64,000 nucleotides of DNA from Porphyra umbilicalis (lineage: Eukaryota > Rhodophyta > Bangiophyceae > Bangiales > Bangiaceae): positions 95,967 to 159,966 of the forward strand of contig KV918814.1 in NCBI GenBank assembly GCA_002049455.2. Direction: 5' to 3'. The position numbers and the translations under genes are program-made. A model generated the notes under the pieces. It did no database searches and was not told where the DNA came from. It saw nothing but the letters and a program-made list of their open reading frames with translations. Numbering within the stretch: the stretch's first letter is position 1; each line of letters begins with the position of its first letter. Of the stretch, positions 10,267 through 21,064 are shown piece by piece.

Positions 10267-12095
10267 CTACGCGTCGTCGCCGTCGCGCCCAAAGTACCAA
10301 ATGTCGCGCACGTAGCGCCCCGAGCGGGCCCACCCCGCCAGCCGCGCCGTCGCGCCCGCCTCGCCGCCGACGGACGCCCCCCCGTGGGCGGCGAGCACCT
10401 CCACCAGCGCCGCGTGCACGCCCGCCGCCATGCCCGCCCCGTCCCCACACACGTACACCGTGGCGGTGTCCGAGCCGAGGAGCAGCGCCGCCACGTCGGC
10501 GCCACGACGCCGCAGCGCCGTCTGCACATAGGCGCGCGGGGGGTCGTCGCCGGTCGCGCTGGGCGCGGGCGGGTCGCCGTCGCGCGAAAAGGACGTGTCG
10601 AGGTGCGTCAGCGTGCCGTCGGCCACAAAGCCCCGCAGCTCGTCTGCGTAGAGGTAGTCGCGCGCCTCGTGGCGGCAGCCGAAAAAGAGCCACGTGTCGC
10701 CCGCCGGCGGCGCGTCCGGGCCCGCCGCCGCCACCTGCGCGCGCCGGTGGCGGAGGAAGCCACGAAAGGGCGCCACGCCCGTGCCCGGGCCGACCATAAT
10801 CATCGGCACCGCCGGGTCGGCGGGGGGGCGGAAGCGGGGCGCCCCCCCGCCGCCGGCGCCGCCATCCACGTCGGCTGACCGCCGCACGAGGCGCACCACG
10901 GGCCGCGGCACGTCCGTCCCGCCGCCGGCGGCGGTGGCGGCGACGAGCGCCGACGCCAACCCGTCGAGCATCCCCGAACACAACCCCCGCCGCCCGTCGG
11001 CGGTCGTCACGACCGACAGGGCGACGGCCAGGTCCGCCCCGTCGACGGCAGGCGCCGACGCGGCCGAGTACCACCGGGGCGGCAGCGGCGGCAGCACGTC
11101 GAGGACAACGTCGAGGGGCGGGCGGCACGCCGGCGCAACGTCGGCGAGGAGGCGCGGGAGCCCCCGCCCCGCATCCGTAACCATCCGCCCGTACTGCGCT
11201 TTCCCCGCGCGGGAGGAGAGGAAAAGCAGCAGCTGTCGCTGGCCCGCCGCGGCGCCACAGTGCTCGGCGAGGGCGCGGAGCGCCGACTTTTTGAGCGGCG
11301 CACACAAGTCGACGCGCTCCGCCAGCAGCCGCCGCACGGAGGTCGGCGCATCGGCGGCGGCGGCGGCGGGCAGGGCGGCGTCCGCGCCCACGGCGGCGGC
11401 CGCCGCCACGGTCGTGGGCGGTGCGCCCGCCGGTGGCGTCGGCGGCGGCGGCGCCAGCCGCACGAGCGCGTCGCCCCCCACGTCCCCCGCGAGGCGCGCG
11501 AGCACCGCGTCGACATCCTCCTCCCGGTTGGCGGTGACAACCCCAAACGCGTCGCCCGGGTGGTAGGCGGCCGCCGACGCCGCGGCGGCGCCCTCCCCCG
11601 TCGGCGTCAGCACCAGGTGCCACACGCGCTTGACCGCCGCGTCGCCCGGCACGTCGTCGGTCAAGCGGCGCGCGGCGGTGAGCGACGCCGTAAAGATCGT
11701 CGACGGCTCGACGGCGGGCGTCAAGACGGCGGTCGGCGGCGCCACCACGGCGGGCGCGTCGCCGGCGGGGAGGCGCTCCACGGCGAGGCGCGGGGGGAGG
11801 AGCGGCGGCACGGCCGCCGAAGCGGCGCTGGCGGTGAGTTCGGCGGCGGCAATGGCGGCAACGAGGTCGGCCATCTCGGATTCCAGGCCGGTGGGGGGGG
11901 GCGCCCCGTTGGCGTCCCCCGCCGCCGCCGCTGCTGCGGCCGACGCGACCGACGCGGCACCGGCCGCCACCGCCGGCGGGTCGACGACAGGCGCCGCCGC
12001 CGCAGGGGCGTCGCCATTGGCCACCGCGCGCGCGGGGGCGTCGCCATTGGGCGTCGCCGCGGGGGCCGCCCCTTTGGCGCCGTCGGCCGCCCCCC

Positions 12096-12130
<35 letters not shown>

Positions 12131-12666
12131 GCGTCGGCCAACAGCCCATACACGCCCGCAATAAACGGTTCGACGACCGCCTCGAGGCCGACCGCGTCGT
12201 CCGCGTCGGCGCGGTCACCCAACCGCACCGCCCCCACCTTGCGGAGGGCCGTATCCACACGCTTGCCCGCCGCGCAAAAATTCTCATAGTTGGTATCCCC
12301 AAGGCCGAGCAGCGCGTAGCGCACGCCCGCCATGGCCGTCGCCGCGTGGTCCTTGCGGCGGAGGTAGCGGAGGAACGCGCGCACATTCTCGGGCGGGTCC
12401 CCGTCCCCCGTCGTCGACGTGACGAGGACGTACAGGGGGCGGGGGGCGGCGTCCGTGGCGGGCACGCCGCCGGGCGCAAAGCCGGCGGCGGCGTAGCCCT
12501 TCATCGGGCCGAGGCGCCCGGGCGTGAGCCCCGCCCCCGCCAACCCCGCGTGGATGGTGCGGGAAATCTCCTCCGCGTTGCCCGTCTCCGAGCCGTAGAG
12601 GACGTGCACGGGGGATGCGCGGCGGAAGGCGTCCATGGCGCCGGTGGGGGGGGTGGCGACAACCAT
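10267..12666 (-). CDS. MTRR: Methionine synthase reductase (diflavin NADPH reductase)
   Basis: The enzyme would pass electrons from NADPH through FAD and FMN to reactivate the oxidised cobalamin of methionine synthase. The 799-residue intronless frame starts at the ATG at 12666. The FMN (flavodoxin) domain shows YGSETGNAEEIS (24-35), TSTTGDGDPPEN (83-94) and LGLGDTNYENFC (120-131), followed by DDAVGLEAVVEPFIAG, a pattern typical of MTRR rather than cytochrome P450 reductase. An Ala-rich hinge (about 176-300) is longer than usual. The FAD site reads RWYSAAS; the NADPH-binding module has MVGPGTGVAPFRGFLRHR, LFFGCRHEARDYLY and THLDTSFSRD. The end DIWYFGRDGDDA keeps the terminal aromatic position. 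No transit peptide is obvious, so it is probably cytosolic. A P450 reductase is the main alternative; a membrane anchor is absent. Confidence 0.9.
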
Positions 12667-12815
12667 CACGGGCGTGGGAGGGGAGGGGAGGCGGGAGTCG
12701 TGGAGGGGGGGGGGGAGTTAAGAAGGAGGGGGGGTGCCGTAGGGGGGAACCAACGCAGGGGCGGGGGGACGACGGCGGCAGGGACGCCGGGGCGGGACAC
12801 GGCCGCGTCGACGGG

Positions 12816-12895
12816 GGCGGCGGGCGGCGGGCGGCGGGCGGCGGACGGCGGGCGGCGGGCGGCGGACGGCGGGCGGCGGGCGGCGGGCGGCGGCG
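12816..12895. repeat. GGCGGGC/GGCGGAC tandem repeat
   Basis: Consecutive 7-bp GGCGGGC units with regularly interspersed GGCGGAC variants form a minisatellite upstream of the reductase start. Confidence 0.7.
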
Positions 12896-13440
12896 GCGCT
12901 GCGTCCACAGGCAGCGACGGGAGCGGACCACGCCACGCACAGTCAGCAACGCGGCAGGGTGTTAGCGACAGCAACAACGGCAGGAAGCCGAGGCAAGTCA
13001 GCGTGGCCCGCGCGGTACAGTAGGAGAGTAGGGGTGGGAGGGGGAGCGCCACCGCCAGCGCGACTGACGGCAGTGGCAGGCAGTGCGGACCCGTGGATGG
13101 GCCGTGTGCGGCTGGCGGACAGAGTTCGGCGACAAAACGAGGCCCCGCTTGCGTGGCGCAGTCGGCGGCGGCGGCGAGCCTCGGTCGGGGGCTCACCGTC
13201 GGCGCCGAGCGGGGCTCACCCTGATGTCGCCCGATTCCAATTGGAGTTTCTCATCCGTCATTGGCAGACACTGCGCGACAGTCGACCAAATCCCAAGTCC
13301 GTCGAGCATCCTTTGCCCGATTCAGGGCTGCACTGAAAAAAAGAAGCAGCACCCGGGAAAAGGTGCCGTGCCAATGGCAAGAAAAACACAGGTCGGGGAT
13401 GACCTGGGCCCTGTCGCCGCGTTCAACCGAGTGCCGCATC

Positions 13441-13488
13441 CAAACGCCTCCCCTGCAGGGGACGCCTCCCCTGCAGGGGAGGCGTTTG
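13441..13488. repeat. 48-bp palindrome with an internal duplication
   Basis: The arms CAAACGCCTCCCCTGCAGGGG and GGGGAGGCGTTTG are complementary, and the motif CGCCTCCCCTGCAGGGG is present twice in a row. It could form a strong hairpin or cruciform. It is not linked to any recognised gene end. Confidence 0.7.
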
Positions 13489-15278
13489 GGCACAGCTGTG
13501 CCCCGCGACCGTCCTGTAGGTCGCCCGCCGCTCAAAACTGCTACCGGCGCCTCGGCGCCGTTCGGCGCTCTCCGGTACTGTCTGCCGTCCTTCGCCGACC
13601 TGACGTCTACGGACCTCGACGCCAGTGTTCTGTGGGGCTGTTCAAACGTTGTTGCGTTGCACGTTGGTGTCGTGCACAAGGGAAGACGGGCGACGGTTTC
13701 GGATCCGCGGACTGATGCAGCATGCACGCAGGTGCATCACCCCCCGCGACGGCATTGGCTTGGACCATCGGTTGGTGCACCGATGGCGTCCATCGCAGGC
13801 GGCACCGTGCGCGAAAATCGAGCCAGTCCAGGCGGACTACGCAAAGCTGTGGGCCCATAAGAGTGGAAGAGCATCGTCGCCCGAGCGTCGGTCGTGGGGA
13901 GCTCTGGGAAGCGCACTGAAAACATGGCCGCGCACGTGCGATATCAGCGCCCGCCTCACCCAGCAATGTTACCCAGGGGTACAGAGCAAACGGCGGTGGT
14001 GGCGCCCCATGCCAGTGCCGTCATCAACATCCTAGACGTGCGCCATTGACACACGCTGAGCAATGGGCGTGTGGCTGCAGTAGCAATGGCCACCGCCGCC
14101 GCCGCCATTGGGTTGGCAACGGGGGCGCGCGGGTGGCCACCCCCGATGGCTGCGCCGCGTGCACCGCCGCCAGGTACCGCGGCGCCCCAGGGAGGGCCGT
14201 CGGTACCCGTCACCCGTTGGAGGCGGGGCGGCCCGCGACCGGGAACACCCCCGCAGCCCCCGTCGTCGGCGGGCGGCGCGGGCGGCAATGCAAGACGGGC
14301 GGGGGCGGGAAGCATCGACCGGGCCGCGGACAGCGGTGCACGTTCGTGGTGCTCCCGCCGTCGACGCCGCCGCTGCCGCCATTGCGGGCAGGCGCCCCGG
14401 GCGTCGGCCACGTCATGGCGGCTGTCTGCGGCGTGGCCCGACTGTAGACCGCATCCTAGAGGCATCGACGCTGCGCGTCACGACGCTGGGGACGGGGTGT
14501 GGGAGCAAGGGGAAGAGGACGCGGGAGGGTGCACACCGCATGCCCTCCCGAGGCTGCGGGCCGTGGCGGCGACGGCGTGCCCGACCGTCGGCAGCCGGTC
14601 GTCGGGTCGGCCACGCGTGGACGGCGGCCGCCTCTGCCCGACGCGGCGGCGATCGCCCACACGCCGGCGCGCCCCCACCCCCCGCCGCTCACGCCGCGCC
14701 GGGCGGCGGGGGACCGCCGCCGGCGTCGACGCATTGCGGCAGCAGACGTTGGGGTCGTGCGCCCACCGCACCGTCGCCGCCGCTGCCACCCCGCGCCCCC
14801 GTGACGGGACGGCCGCGGCGCGTCGCCCCCCAGGCGGCACACGGCGGGGTGTGGCGTGCCGGTATGGCGCGGCCTCCCCGTCGTGGTGGCCCCCTCGAGT
14901 GACGGCACCCGCCGCGGGCCGTGCGGCGCGGTCCGCCCCGGTCGCCGAGACGGGCGGCGCGGGTGCCATGACCGGGGATCCAGCGGTGCACACCCGGGAT
15001 CCGTACGCACCACGCGGATCGATCGTTGACCGGGTCGCGGCGGAGCCGACGCGGGATCTCGTCGGGCGCCTCTGCAGAGCTGCAGCAGCCGCTGCGCCTC
15101 GACGCTGTGTTGCAGCGACAGCGGTTGGCCCGACCGCTGTCGTCAGAGGCGGGCCGTCCCCTCCCCTGCCTGCGCCCCTCCCCTCCCCCCTCCTCGTCCC
15201 CCCCCCCCCCCCCCCGCGCCTCCTTTCCCCGTACCTTCCCCCCCCCCCCCCCGTGCCCACCCCTCCCCGTCCGCCACC

Positions 15279-16234
15279 ATGTGGCCCCTCCTGCGTCTCG
15301 GCCTCGCCGTCGCCGCCCTGGCCGTCGCCACCTTTTACGCCCCCGACCGGGAGGCGCCCCCCCCCGCGCCGACGCGGGCGCCCCCCCCCCCGGCTCGGGC
15401 GCCTTTTTCGACCGCGTCGCGCCCCACTATGACGCCGCCAACCGGATAATCTCCCTCGGCTTGGACCGCTCGTGGCGGGCCGCGCTCGTCGGCGGCGCCC
15501 TCCCCCCCCCACCACCGGCGCCGCCGCGGCGTCGCTGTCGGCGCTCGACATGGCAACGGGGACGGGGGACGTGGCGCTGGCGCTCGCCGCCCACCCGGCC
15601 GTCGGCCGCGTCGTTGCCGTCGACCCGTCGCCGCTGATGCTCGCCGGCGCGCGGGTCAAGGCGGCTGCCGCCGCGACGACCACCGTCGACACGGTGGCGC
15701 CCCCGCCCGTGTCTTTTGTGCAAGGCACCGCCGAGGGCCTCCCCTACGCCGACGGGGAGTTTGCGGTCGCGACCGTGGCGTTTGGGGTGCGCAACTTTGG
15801 GGACCGGTCGGCGGGCCTCGCGCAGCTGGCGCGGGTGCTCCGCCCCGGCGGCACGCTCGGGGTGCTCGAGGTGTCCCCGCCCGGGCCCGGCCTCGGCGGC
15901 GCCGCCGCCCGCGCTTTTGTGTCCCTCCTCGTGCCGGCGGTGGGGGGGGGGTGGGGGTGGCGCGCGCGCTGGGGGCGTCAGCCGCCGATGATTGGGCGCC
16001 GGGGGGGTGGCGCGACCGCGGCCGCGCCGTTGCCGCGGGGTGGGCGGCAGGCGCCGCCGAGTACCGGTATTTGGCAGAGAGTATGATGGCATTTCCGCGG
16101 CCCCCGAGTTTGCAACCATGCTGCGCGTGGCCGGCTTTGACGCCGTGCGGCACACGCGGCTGGGGCCGTGGGGGCTCGGGCCGGACCTGTACGTGGCGAC
16201 CAAGGCAGGGGGGGGGAGGGGGGCGGCGGCCTAG
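15279..16234 (+). CDS. UbiE/COQ5/MenG-type quinone C-methyltransferase
   Basis: This SAM-dependent enzyme methylates a quinone precursor ring (ubiquinone in mitochondria, or phyllo/menaquinone in plastids; the sequence does not decide). The ATG at 15279 lies in a CCGCCACC context and is followed by a hydrophobic leader (MWPLLRLGLAVAALAVATFY). Family signatures in order: FFDRVAPHYDAANRIISLGL, the SAM-binding LDMATGTGDVALALA, VVAVDPSPLML, EGLPYADGEFAVATVAFGVR, RVLRPGGTLGVLE, EYRYLAESMMAFP and a terminal FATMLRVAGFDAVRHT block, ending at the TAG at 16232. Reading them in order requires four frame changes, at C or G runs near 15376-15391, 15501-15512, 15943-15957 and 16099-16106. Each equals one missing base, so the gene is probably intact and the consensus faulty. 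A true pseudogene is the alternative. Confidence 0.85.
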
Positions 16235-17808
16235 GCGGATGGGGTGGAGGAAGGCGAGGCGGGAGGCGGGAGGCACGGAGGAGGGGGGGTGCTTGTGCTT
16301 TGGGCCGTCACGATGGAGGTGGGGCGCGCGGGTCTGTTGTGAAAGAGCAAACGAGCTTCGGAAAAAACGAGCAACACCAAGCGCAACCCCACGCACCAGA
16401 CACGGAGGCACTTTCCCAAACTGTCAAATTTGAACGAAACCGTCATCTTGCAGAACCCCCCTCAGATGCATCGCCAGGGGGGGTGATCCGCACTCACAGG
16501 GCCATAGAGGCCAATTCTGAGGACTCTCCGATACGGACCTACAACAGCGAGACGTGCATGCAGAAACGGAAAACAAAGCCAGACCCTGTGAGAAGAGGTC
16601 ACAAGGATGCATCTCAGGGAGTGGGTGTCTCTGAGAGCGTTTTCTTCATCTTCTTTGACGACATCCAATAACTTCTCGGCTCGACCCCCCTGAACGCACC
16701 TCTGAGGCGAGTCAAATCGAGCGCTTTTTTAATGTCGCCAATTAAGATGAAGAAAGCGCCCTCAGAGACACCCACTCCCTGAGATGCATCCTTGGTGACC
16801 TCTTCTCACAGGGTCTGGCTTTGTTTTCCGTTTCTACATGCATGTCTCGCTGTTGTAGGGCCGTATCGGAGAGTCCTCAGAATCGCCCTCTATGGCCCTG
16901 TGAGTGCGGATCACCCCCCCTGGCGATGCATCTGAGGGGGGTTCTGCAAGATGACAGTTTCGTTCAAATTTGACAGTTTGTGAAAGTGCCTCACGGCCTG
17001 ATTCGGTGTTGAATGGAAATTCCGATTGTCTGCCTTTTTCGATTGGCTGTCATCCAGACGGACCGGCACGCCACCCGGAACGATCCCCGGGCGACGCTTG
17101 GCGCCGCGCGCCGCGGGACGGGCGGCATCGGGCAACCCCGGGGCGCGGGGCCCCGCGCCGCGTGGCAGACGGGAGCACTCACGCGTCATGCCCCCCGCAA
17201 CCGCCGCGGGTGCGGCGTGCGCCTCGGTCGCATGGCCGCTGCTACGGCGCCGCCCCGCACGGCGCGGCACCCACTGTCTGCGGCGTCCCCGCGAGGCGCG
17301 CCAGGTGGTGGCCGCCCCGCCGCGGGACGCACGCAACGAGCGGCTCCCGCGGGCGGCGGAGGTATTTACAGGAGTCCGCGCGTAGGCACGCGCTCGGTAT
17401 CGCCGGGTGGGACACTTGCCCGCCCCGCTGGCGCCACCGCCCCCGCCGTGTTGGGGAGCCGACGGGTCACCCGACCCCGCGTCGGCCGACGTCCCCGCCT
17501 CATCAAGAAGCGTTGAGCAGGTGCCCGCTGGCGGGCATTGCAAAGGGCGTCGTCGGCTGGGGTAGGCGGGCGCCGCCCCGCCCCCGCGCGTCTGGAGCAG
17601 TGGCCCTCGGCGTGGCGTGGCTCTTCCTTGCCAAGCTTGCGTCCGCCCCCCCCCCCTCCCAACCTCCCCTCCGTGGGCTTGCTCGAACCGCCGACGCGTC
17701 CCCCCAAGCCGCGCACGGCCGCCACCCCCCCACCCCGCTGCCACCCGACGTTGCGCGTCCCCCATCGCCCCCCCCCCGTCAAGATTTCCACCCATCCCCC
17801 CCTCCACC
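16235..17808. other. Intergenic region containing a foldback MITE
   Basis: Apart from the element at 16405-16992, this is GC-rich DNA without a recognisable gene. The part from 17740 to 17808 is C-rich and forms the leader of the next gene. Confidence 0.4.
16405..16992. mobile_element. Foldback MITE, copy 1 (588 bp)
   Basis: Two arms of roughly 270 bp are imperfect reverse complements around a short unique centre (about 16680-16715). The ends read GAGGCACTTTC and GAAAGTGCCTC. The trinucleotide ACG flanks both ends (16402-16404 and 16993-16995), a 3-bp target duplication. A second copy with a different 3-bp duplication lies at 35884-36469, its centre in the opposite orientation. No protein is encoded. 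A 3-bp duplication fits PIF/Harbinger- or CACTA-like transposases, but the termini are not diagnostic. Confidence 0.88.
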
Positions 17809-18199
17809 ATGCCCCGGTGGGCCCCCGCCGCCCCCGACCTCATTGCCCGCGCGCGCGCCGCCGCCACCGCCGCCACCGCTGACGACGCAACGGCCGTCGC
17901 CACGGGCGACGCGTCGGCCGCGGCGCGCGCCGCCGCCGCCTACACGGCCGCCGCCGACGACCTGCGCGCCGCGCGGTCGGCCGAGGCGCGGCGCTCCCCC
18001 GCGCGCCCGCCCCTCGCCGCCCGCGCCGCCGAGTATGCAGACCGCGCGGCGGTGCTGAGCGGGTGGCTCCGCGGCGGCCGCCGCGCCGCCCTCCCCCCCG
18101 CCACGCGGCCGCATCCCCCCGGCGGTGGGGGTGGCGGCGGCGCCTGCCCGCCGGGCTGTGGGTGTGGGGGCGACGTCGGTGGCCGCAGCGTCGGTGGTG

Positions 18200-18236
<37 letters not shown>

Positions 18237-18505
18237 CACCTGCCCGCCGGGCTGTACGTGTGGGGGCGGCCCCGACCTCGTGCGCGGCGAAGGGGCGGGC
18301 GGGGGGATGCCCCCGTGGCTCCGCCGCCACGCGTCCGAGTGGGTGCCCCCGGCGGCCGACGGCGGCCGCGTGCGCGTGCGGTGCAAGCGGGCGGTGGGGG
18401 AGGACGGGCGGGAGCGCGTGCGCTTCCAGCTGCAGGGCCTGTATGAAGTGCCGGGGGTGTACAGGGAGGGGGGGGGGGGGGGGGGGGGGGTACCGCCGCT
18501 CCTGA
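17809..18505 (+). CDS. MIT-domain-like protein with two CPPGCxCGG motifs
   Basis: The ATG at 17809 sits in a CTCCACC context after a C-rich leader. Residues about 8-85 resemble a MIT (microtubule-interacting and trafficking) three-helix bundle: an Ala-rich helix, AARAAAAYTAAADDL, and a closing AARAAEYADRAAVLSGWL helix. MIT proteins often recruit ESCRT-III in membrane remodelling, but this assignment rests on pattern only. Gly-rich linkers then carry CPPGCGCGG (residue 113) and CPPGCTCGG (residue 145), which look like a repeated metal-binding or disulfide motif. The segment from PPWLRRHASEWVPP to FQLQGLYEVPGVYRE may be a second domain. A G run at 18472-18490 probably disturbs the frame. The C-terminus is therefore uncertain; the stop given (18503-18505) assumes two missing bases there. 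The gene converges with NAP1. Confidence 0.5.
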
Positions 18506-19135
18506 GTGGGGGGGGGTGGGGCGGCGCGTCGGCCGTGCACACGTGCGTGCGCGGCGCTGCTGCGCAGAGGGACGCGGGCCGCGGCGGGGGCGGGTGGGAC
18601 AGCGGGGAGCGCTGCCCCCCATTTTTTTTTGTCAAGCCACACTCTATGACGACGCCAGGGATGGCCCCGCCGGCCGCCGTCGGCGGACCGGGGCGACGCC
18701 TCACACCAGCGGCGACCGAGGGACCCGCGGGGAAAAGACAAGAACATACAGGCGACCGCCCAGCAGGGGACCGCTCGGCCCACATCACCCAGCGGCGCAT
18801 AGACGCAGACGAGGGGGCGGGCGCCGCCGGCCGCCGCGCCCGCGCCGACCGCACGCGTCGCGTACGGCAAGCGCGCGGGCGGCGCGGGCGGCGCGGGGCC
18901 CACCCCACGGCACGGGGCGAACCGCGCGTGCACAAGAGACACCCCAATCAACTAGCGTCGTACCGACACCAGCACCGCTGTCGTGCACGCCACGGGCGCC
19001 ACGCGCCCCACACCCCAGCCACACCCAGCGGGGACGGCCGCACGCGGTGCGGGGCACCCCCCCAGCCGTCACTACCCTTTCGACCAAACCTCCTCCAACT
19101 CCCTATCACCGCCCCCCCCCACGCCCCTCGCCCGC
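18506..19135. other. Intergenic region between convergent genes
   Basis: Probable 3' UTR sequence of both neighbours, including a T9 run at 18622-18630. No further gene is supported. Confidence 0.4.
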
Positions 19136-20270
19136 CTACTGCTGCTTGCATTCCTCTTGTTGCCCCGCCGTGTTCCCCCCCCTTTTGCGCCCGCTCGACG
19201 CCCCCCCCCCCCCCCCCCGCCCTCGTCATCATCCGAATCGTCCTCGTCCGAATCGTCGTCGCCGTCGCCCTCCGAGTCGCCGTCGAGCCCCCCCCCGCCC
19301 TCGTGGCGGTGGCGCCCGCCGTGGGAGCGCTCGTCCTCCTCATCGTCCGCCGCGTCCTCCCCCGTGTACCAGTGGAGGGCGCGGGGGATCAGCTCCGAGC
19401 GGATGAGGTCGCCGAGCTCAAAGTCCGCCTCGAGGTACTCCTCATACTCCTCCAGGGCGGCCCCATCGTCCTCGTGCGCGTCCTCGTCGGGCGGCGGGGG
19501 GGGGGCACGAAAAAGTTGAAAAACGACTCGACGGGCTCGGTCCGCACGACCGTCCGCGGGGGGCCCCCGCCGCCGCCGCCACGGCGGGGGGAGCGCCCGC
19601 CCCGGCCGACGCCGCTGCCCCGGTTCTTCCGGCGAACTTCCTTGACCATCACATTCTTACCCGGCTTCCAGTTGATGACGCACCCTTCCATGCCGACGAG
19701 CTCGTCCTCCTCATCGATAATGTACTTTTTGGTCAGGACCGTGTTGGTGAAGAAGGGGTTGGGCGCAAAGTGGAACTCGAGGGTGAAGCTGTTGAGCGCC
19801 ACCCGCCCGTCGCCGTCGTCCTCCCCGTCGCCGCCATCGCCATCGCCACCGTCGCCGTCACCGACGTCACCGCCGCCGCCATTGGGGCGCGCGCCGCCAG
19901 TGGCGCCATCGCCCGTCCCCGTGGTCGTTGCGTCAGCTCCCCCCGAGGCGGGGGCGTCGTCCCCCCCCTCCTCCCCCTTGTCGTCCGCGGTCTTGTCCTC
20001 CGCGTACACGTCCCGAATGTCCATGAGGAAGGCGAGCACCTCCGCGTCCTTCTCCGTCACCTTTTCCGACAGGGCGTCGTGGTGGTTGAGCGCCGACAAC
20101 CAAAAGCGGTCGACGTGGCCCTTGGCAATCTCCGCCCCGCGGGACGCAAAGAGCGGGCGGAAGCGGGCGCGGAATCGGGCTTCGAGCGCCCGCTGCTCAG
20201 ACTCAAACTCGGTATAGACGGCGTCGTGCTCATCTTGGATGGACCGCAGGCGGGTCAGGCTGTCTTCCAT
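19136..20270 (-). CDS. NAP1: Nucleosome assembly protein 1 (NAP1) histone chaperone
   Basis: NAP1 binds H2A-H2B and assists nucleosome assembly and histone shuttling. From the ATG at 20270 the protein shows the dimerisation helix (SLTRLRSIQDEHDAVYTEFE and onward), then FWLSALNHHDALSEKVTEKD, a family-defining stretch, then an unusual Gly/Asp-rich acidic insert (about residues 95-155), then FTLEFHFAPNPFFTNTVLTK, VINWKPGKN and ESFFNFF. After a one-base frame correction at the G/C run near 19495-19506 it continues with EADFELGDLIRSELIPRALH, the WYTGE motif and a long Asp/Ser/Glu tail. A second one-base correction at the 18-base run (19201-19218) or the 8-base run beside it leads to GQQEECKQQ and the TAG at 19138-19136. 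CKQQ is the farnesylation box known from plant NAP1. The protein is probably nuclear and cytosolic. It is divergently transcribed from the HslU gene. Confidence 0.88.
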
Positions 20271-21064
20271 GACGACCGGCGGGGGGGGGGGGGGCAAGCG
20301 CCGGCACGTGGAAGGAGCGGCGGCGTGCAGCGGCGGGGGGGACGGGCGACGCGGTCCGCCGAGACGAGAGCACGGCAGCCGATCGTGGCCGTCACGTGAA
20401 CCGGCAGCCACGCGGGGGAGCGAGGCACCACCACGGCTGTGACGAACCAGCCAGCCGACGGCGGAGAAAATACCCGTACCGCCGCCGTCCAGCCAACGGC
20501 TCCCGTCCGCGCCGTCTGGCCGCGTGGGGTCTGCGTGCGGGCTCCCCATCCGCCACAACGCGCTGTCGCCGGCTCCTCGGCGAGAAATTATGTTCCATCG
20601 GGACGCAATTGCACATCCGCTCGCCAAACTTAGTCTCCTATCTGTCCACTTGTAGACTACATCTGACGAAGTCCTCCACTGATGGCGGGGCGCCAGCACG
20701 ATCGGCACCGCACCGTCTCACCTCGACCGCGATCAAGACGCGCGCGCCTCCCCCCCGTCGCGGACAGCAGCGCTCGCCCGACGGCCGCGCCCGTGGCGCC
20801 GTCGCTGCTGCGTTGACGGCGGCCTGGTGGTGTAGGGACCCCACATTGGGGCGCCGTTGTTCTGTCTGGACCGTCTTGTTGCGGAACGCGGCGGCGGCCG
20901 TACCGTGCATTGCCCGCGACCCGCCGGTCGACTCTGTGGCGACGCCGACGGTGTGCGCCGCGCGCCTTGCTGTGGCCGCTTCCTTCTTCTCCCTGTCGTC
21001 CTTATCCTACCATACACCCCGGTTTCCATCTAGGACACTGCGGTTGCACCCCTTGCGCACGATC
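20271..21064. promoter_or_regulatory. Divergent promoter region between NAP1 and HslU genes
   Basis: About 0.8 kb separates the two start codons. A C14 run on the NAP1 coding strand (20280-20293) lies directly before its ATG. The middle (20580-20680) is less GC-rich. No TATA box or known binding site was identified; the regulatory role is inferred from the divergent layout. Confidence 0.45.

Larger units (their letters stand above)
12667..15278. other. Intergenic region upstream of two divergent genes
   Basis: This separates the start of the reductase gene (-) from the start of the methyltransferase gene (+). It holds a GGCGGGC/GGCGGAC tandem repeat (about 12816-12895) and a palindrome at 13441-13488. 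A less GC-rich stretch (13200-14050) contains no recognisable protein. Long C runs (15200-15212 and 15240-15252) lie just before the methyltransferase ATG. No RNA gene was seen. Confidence 0.4.
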
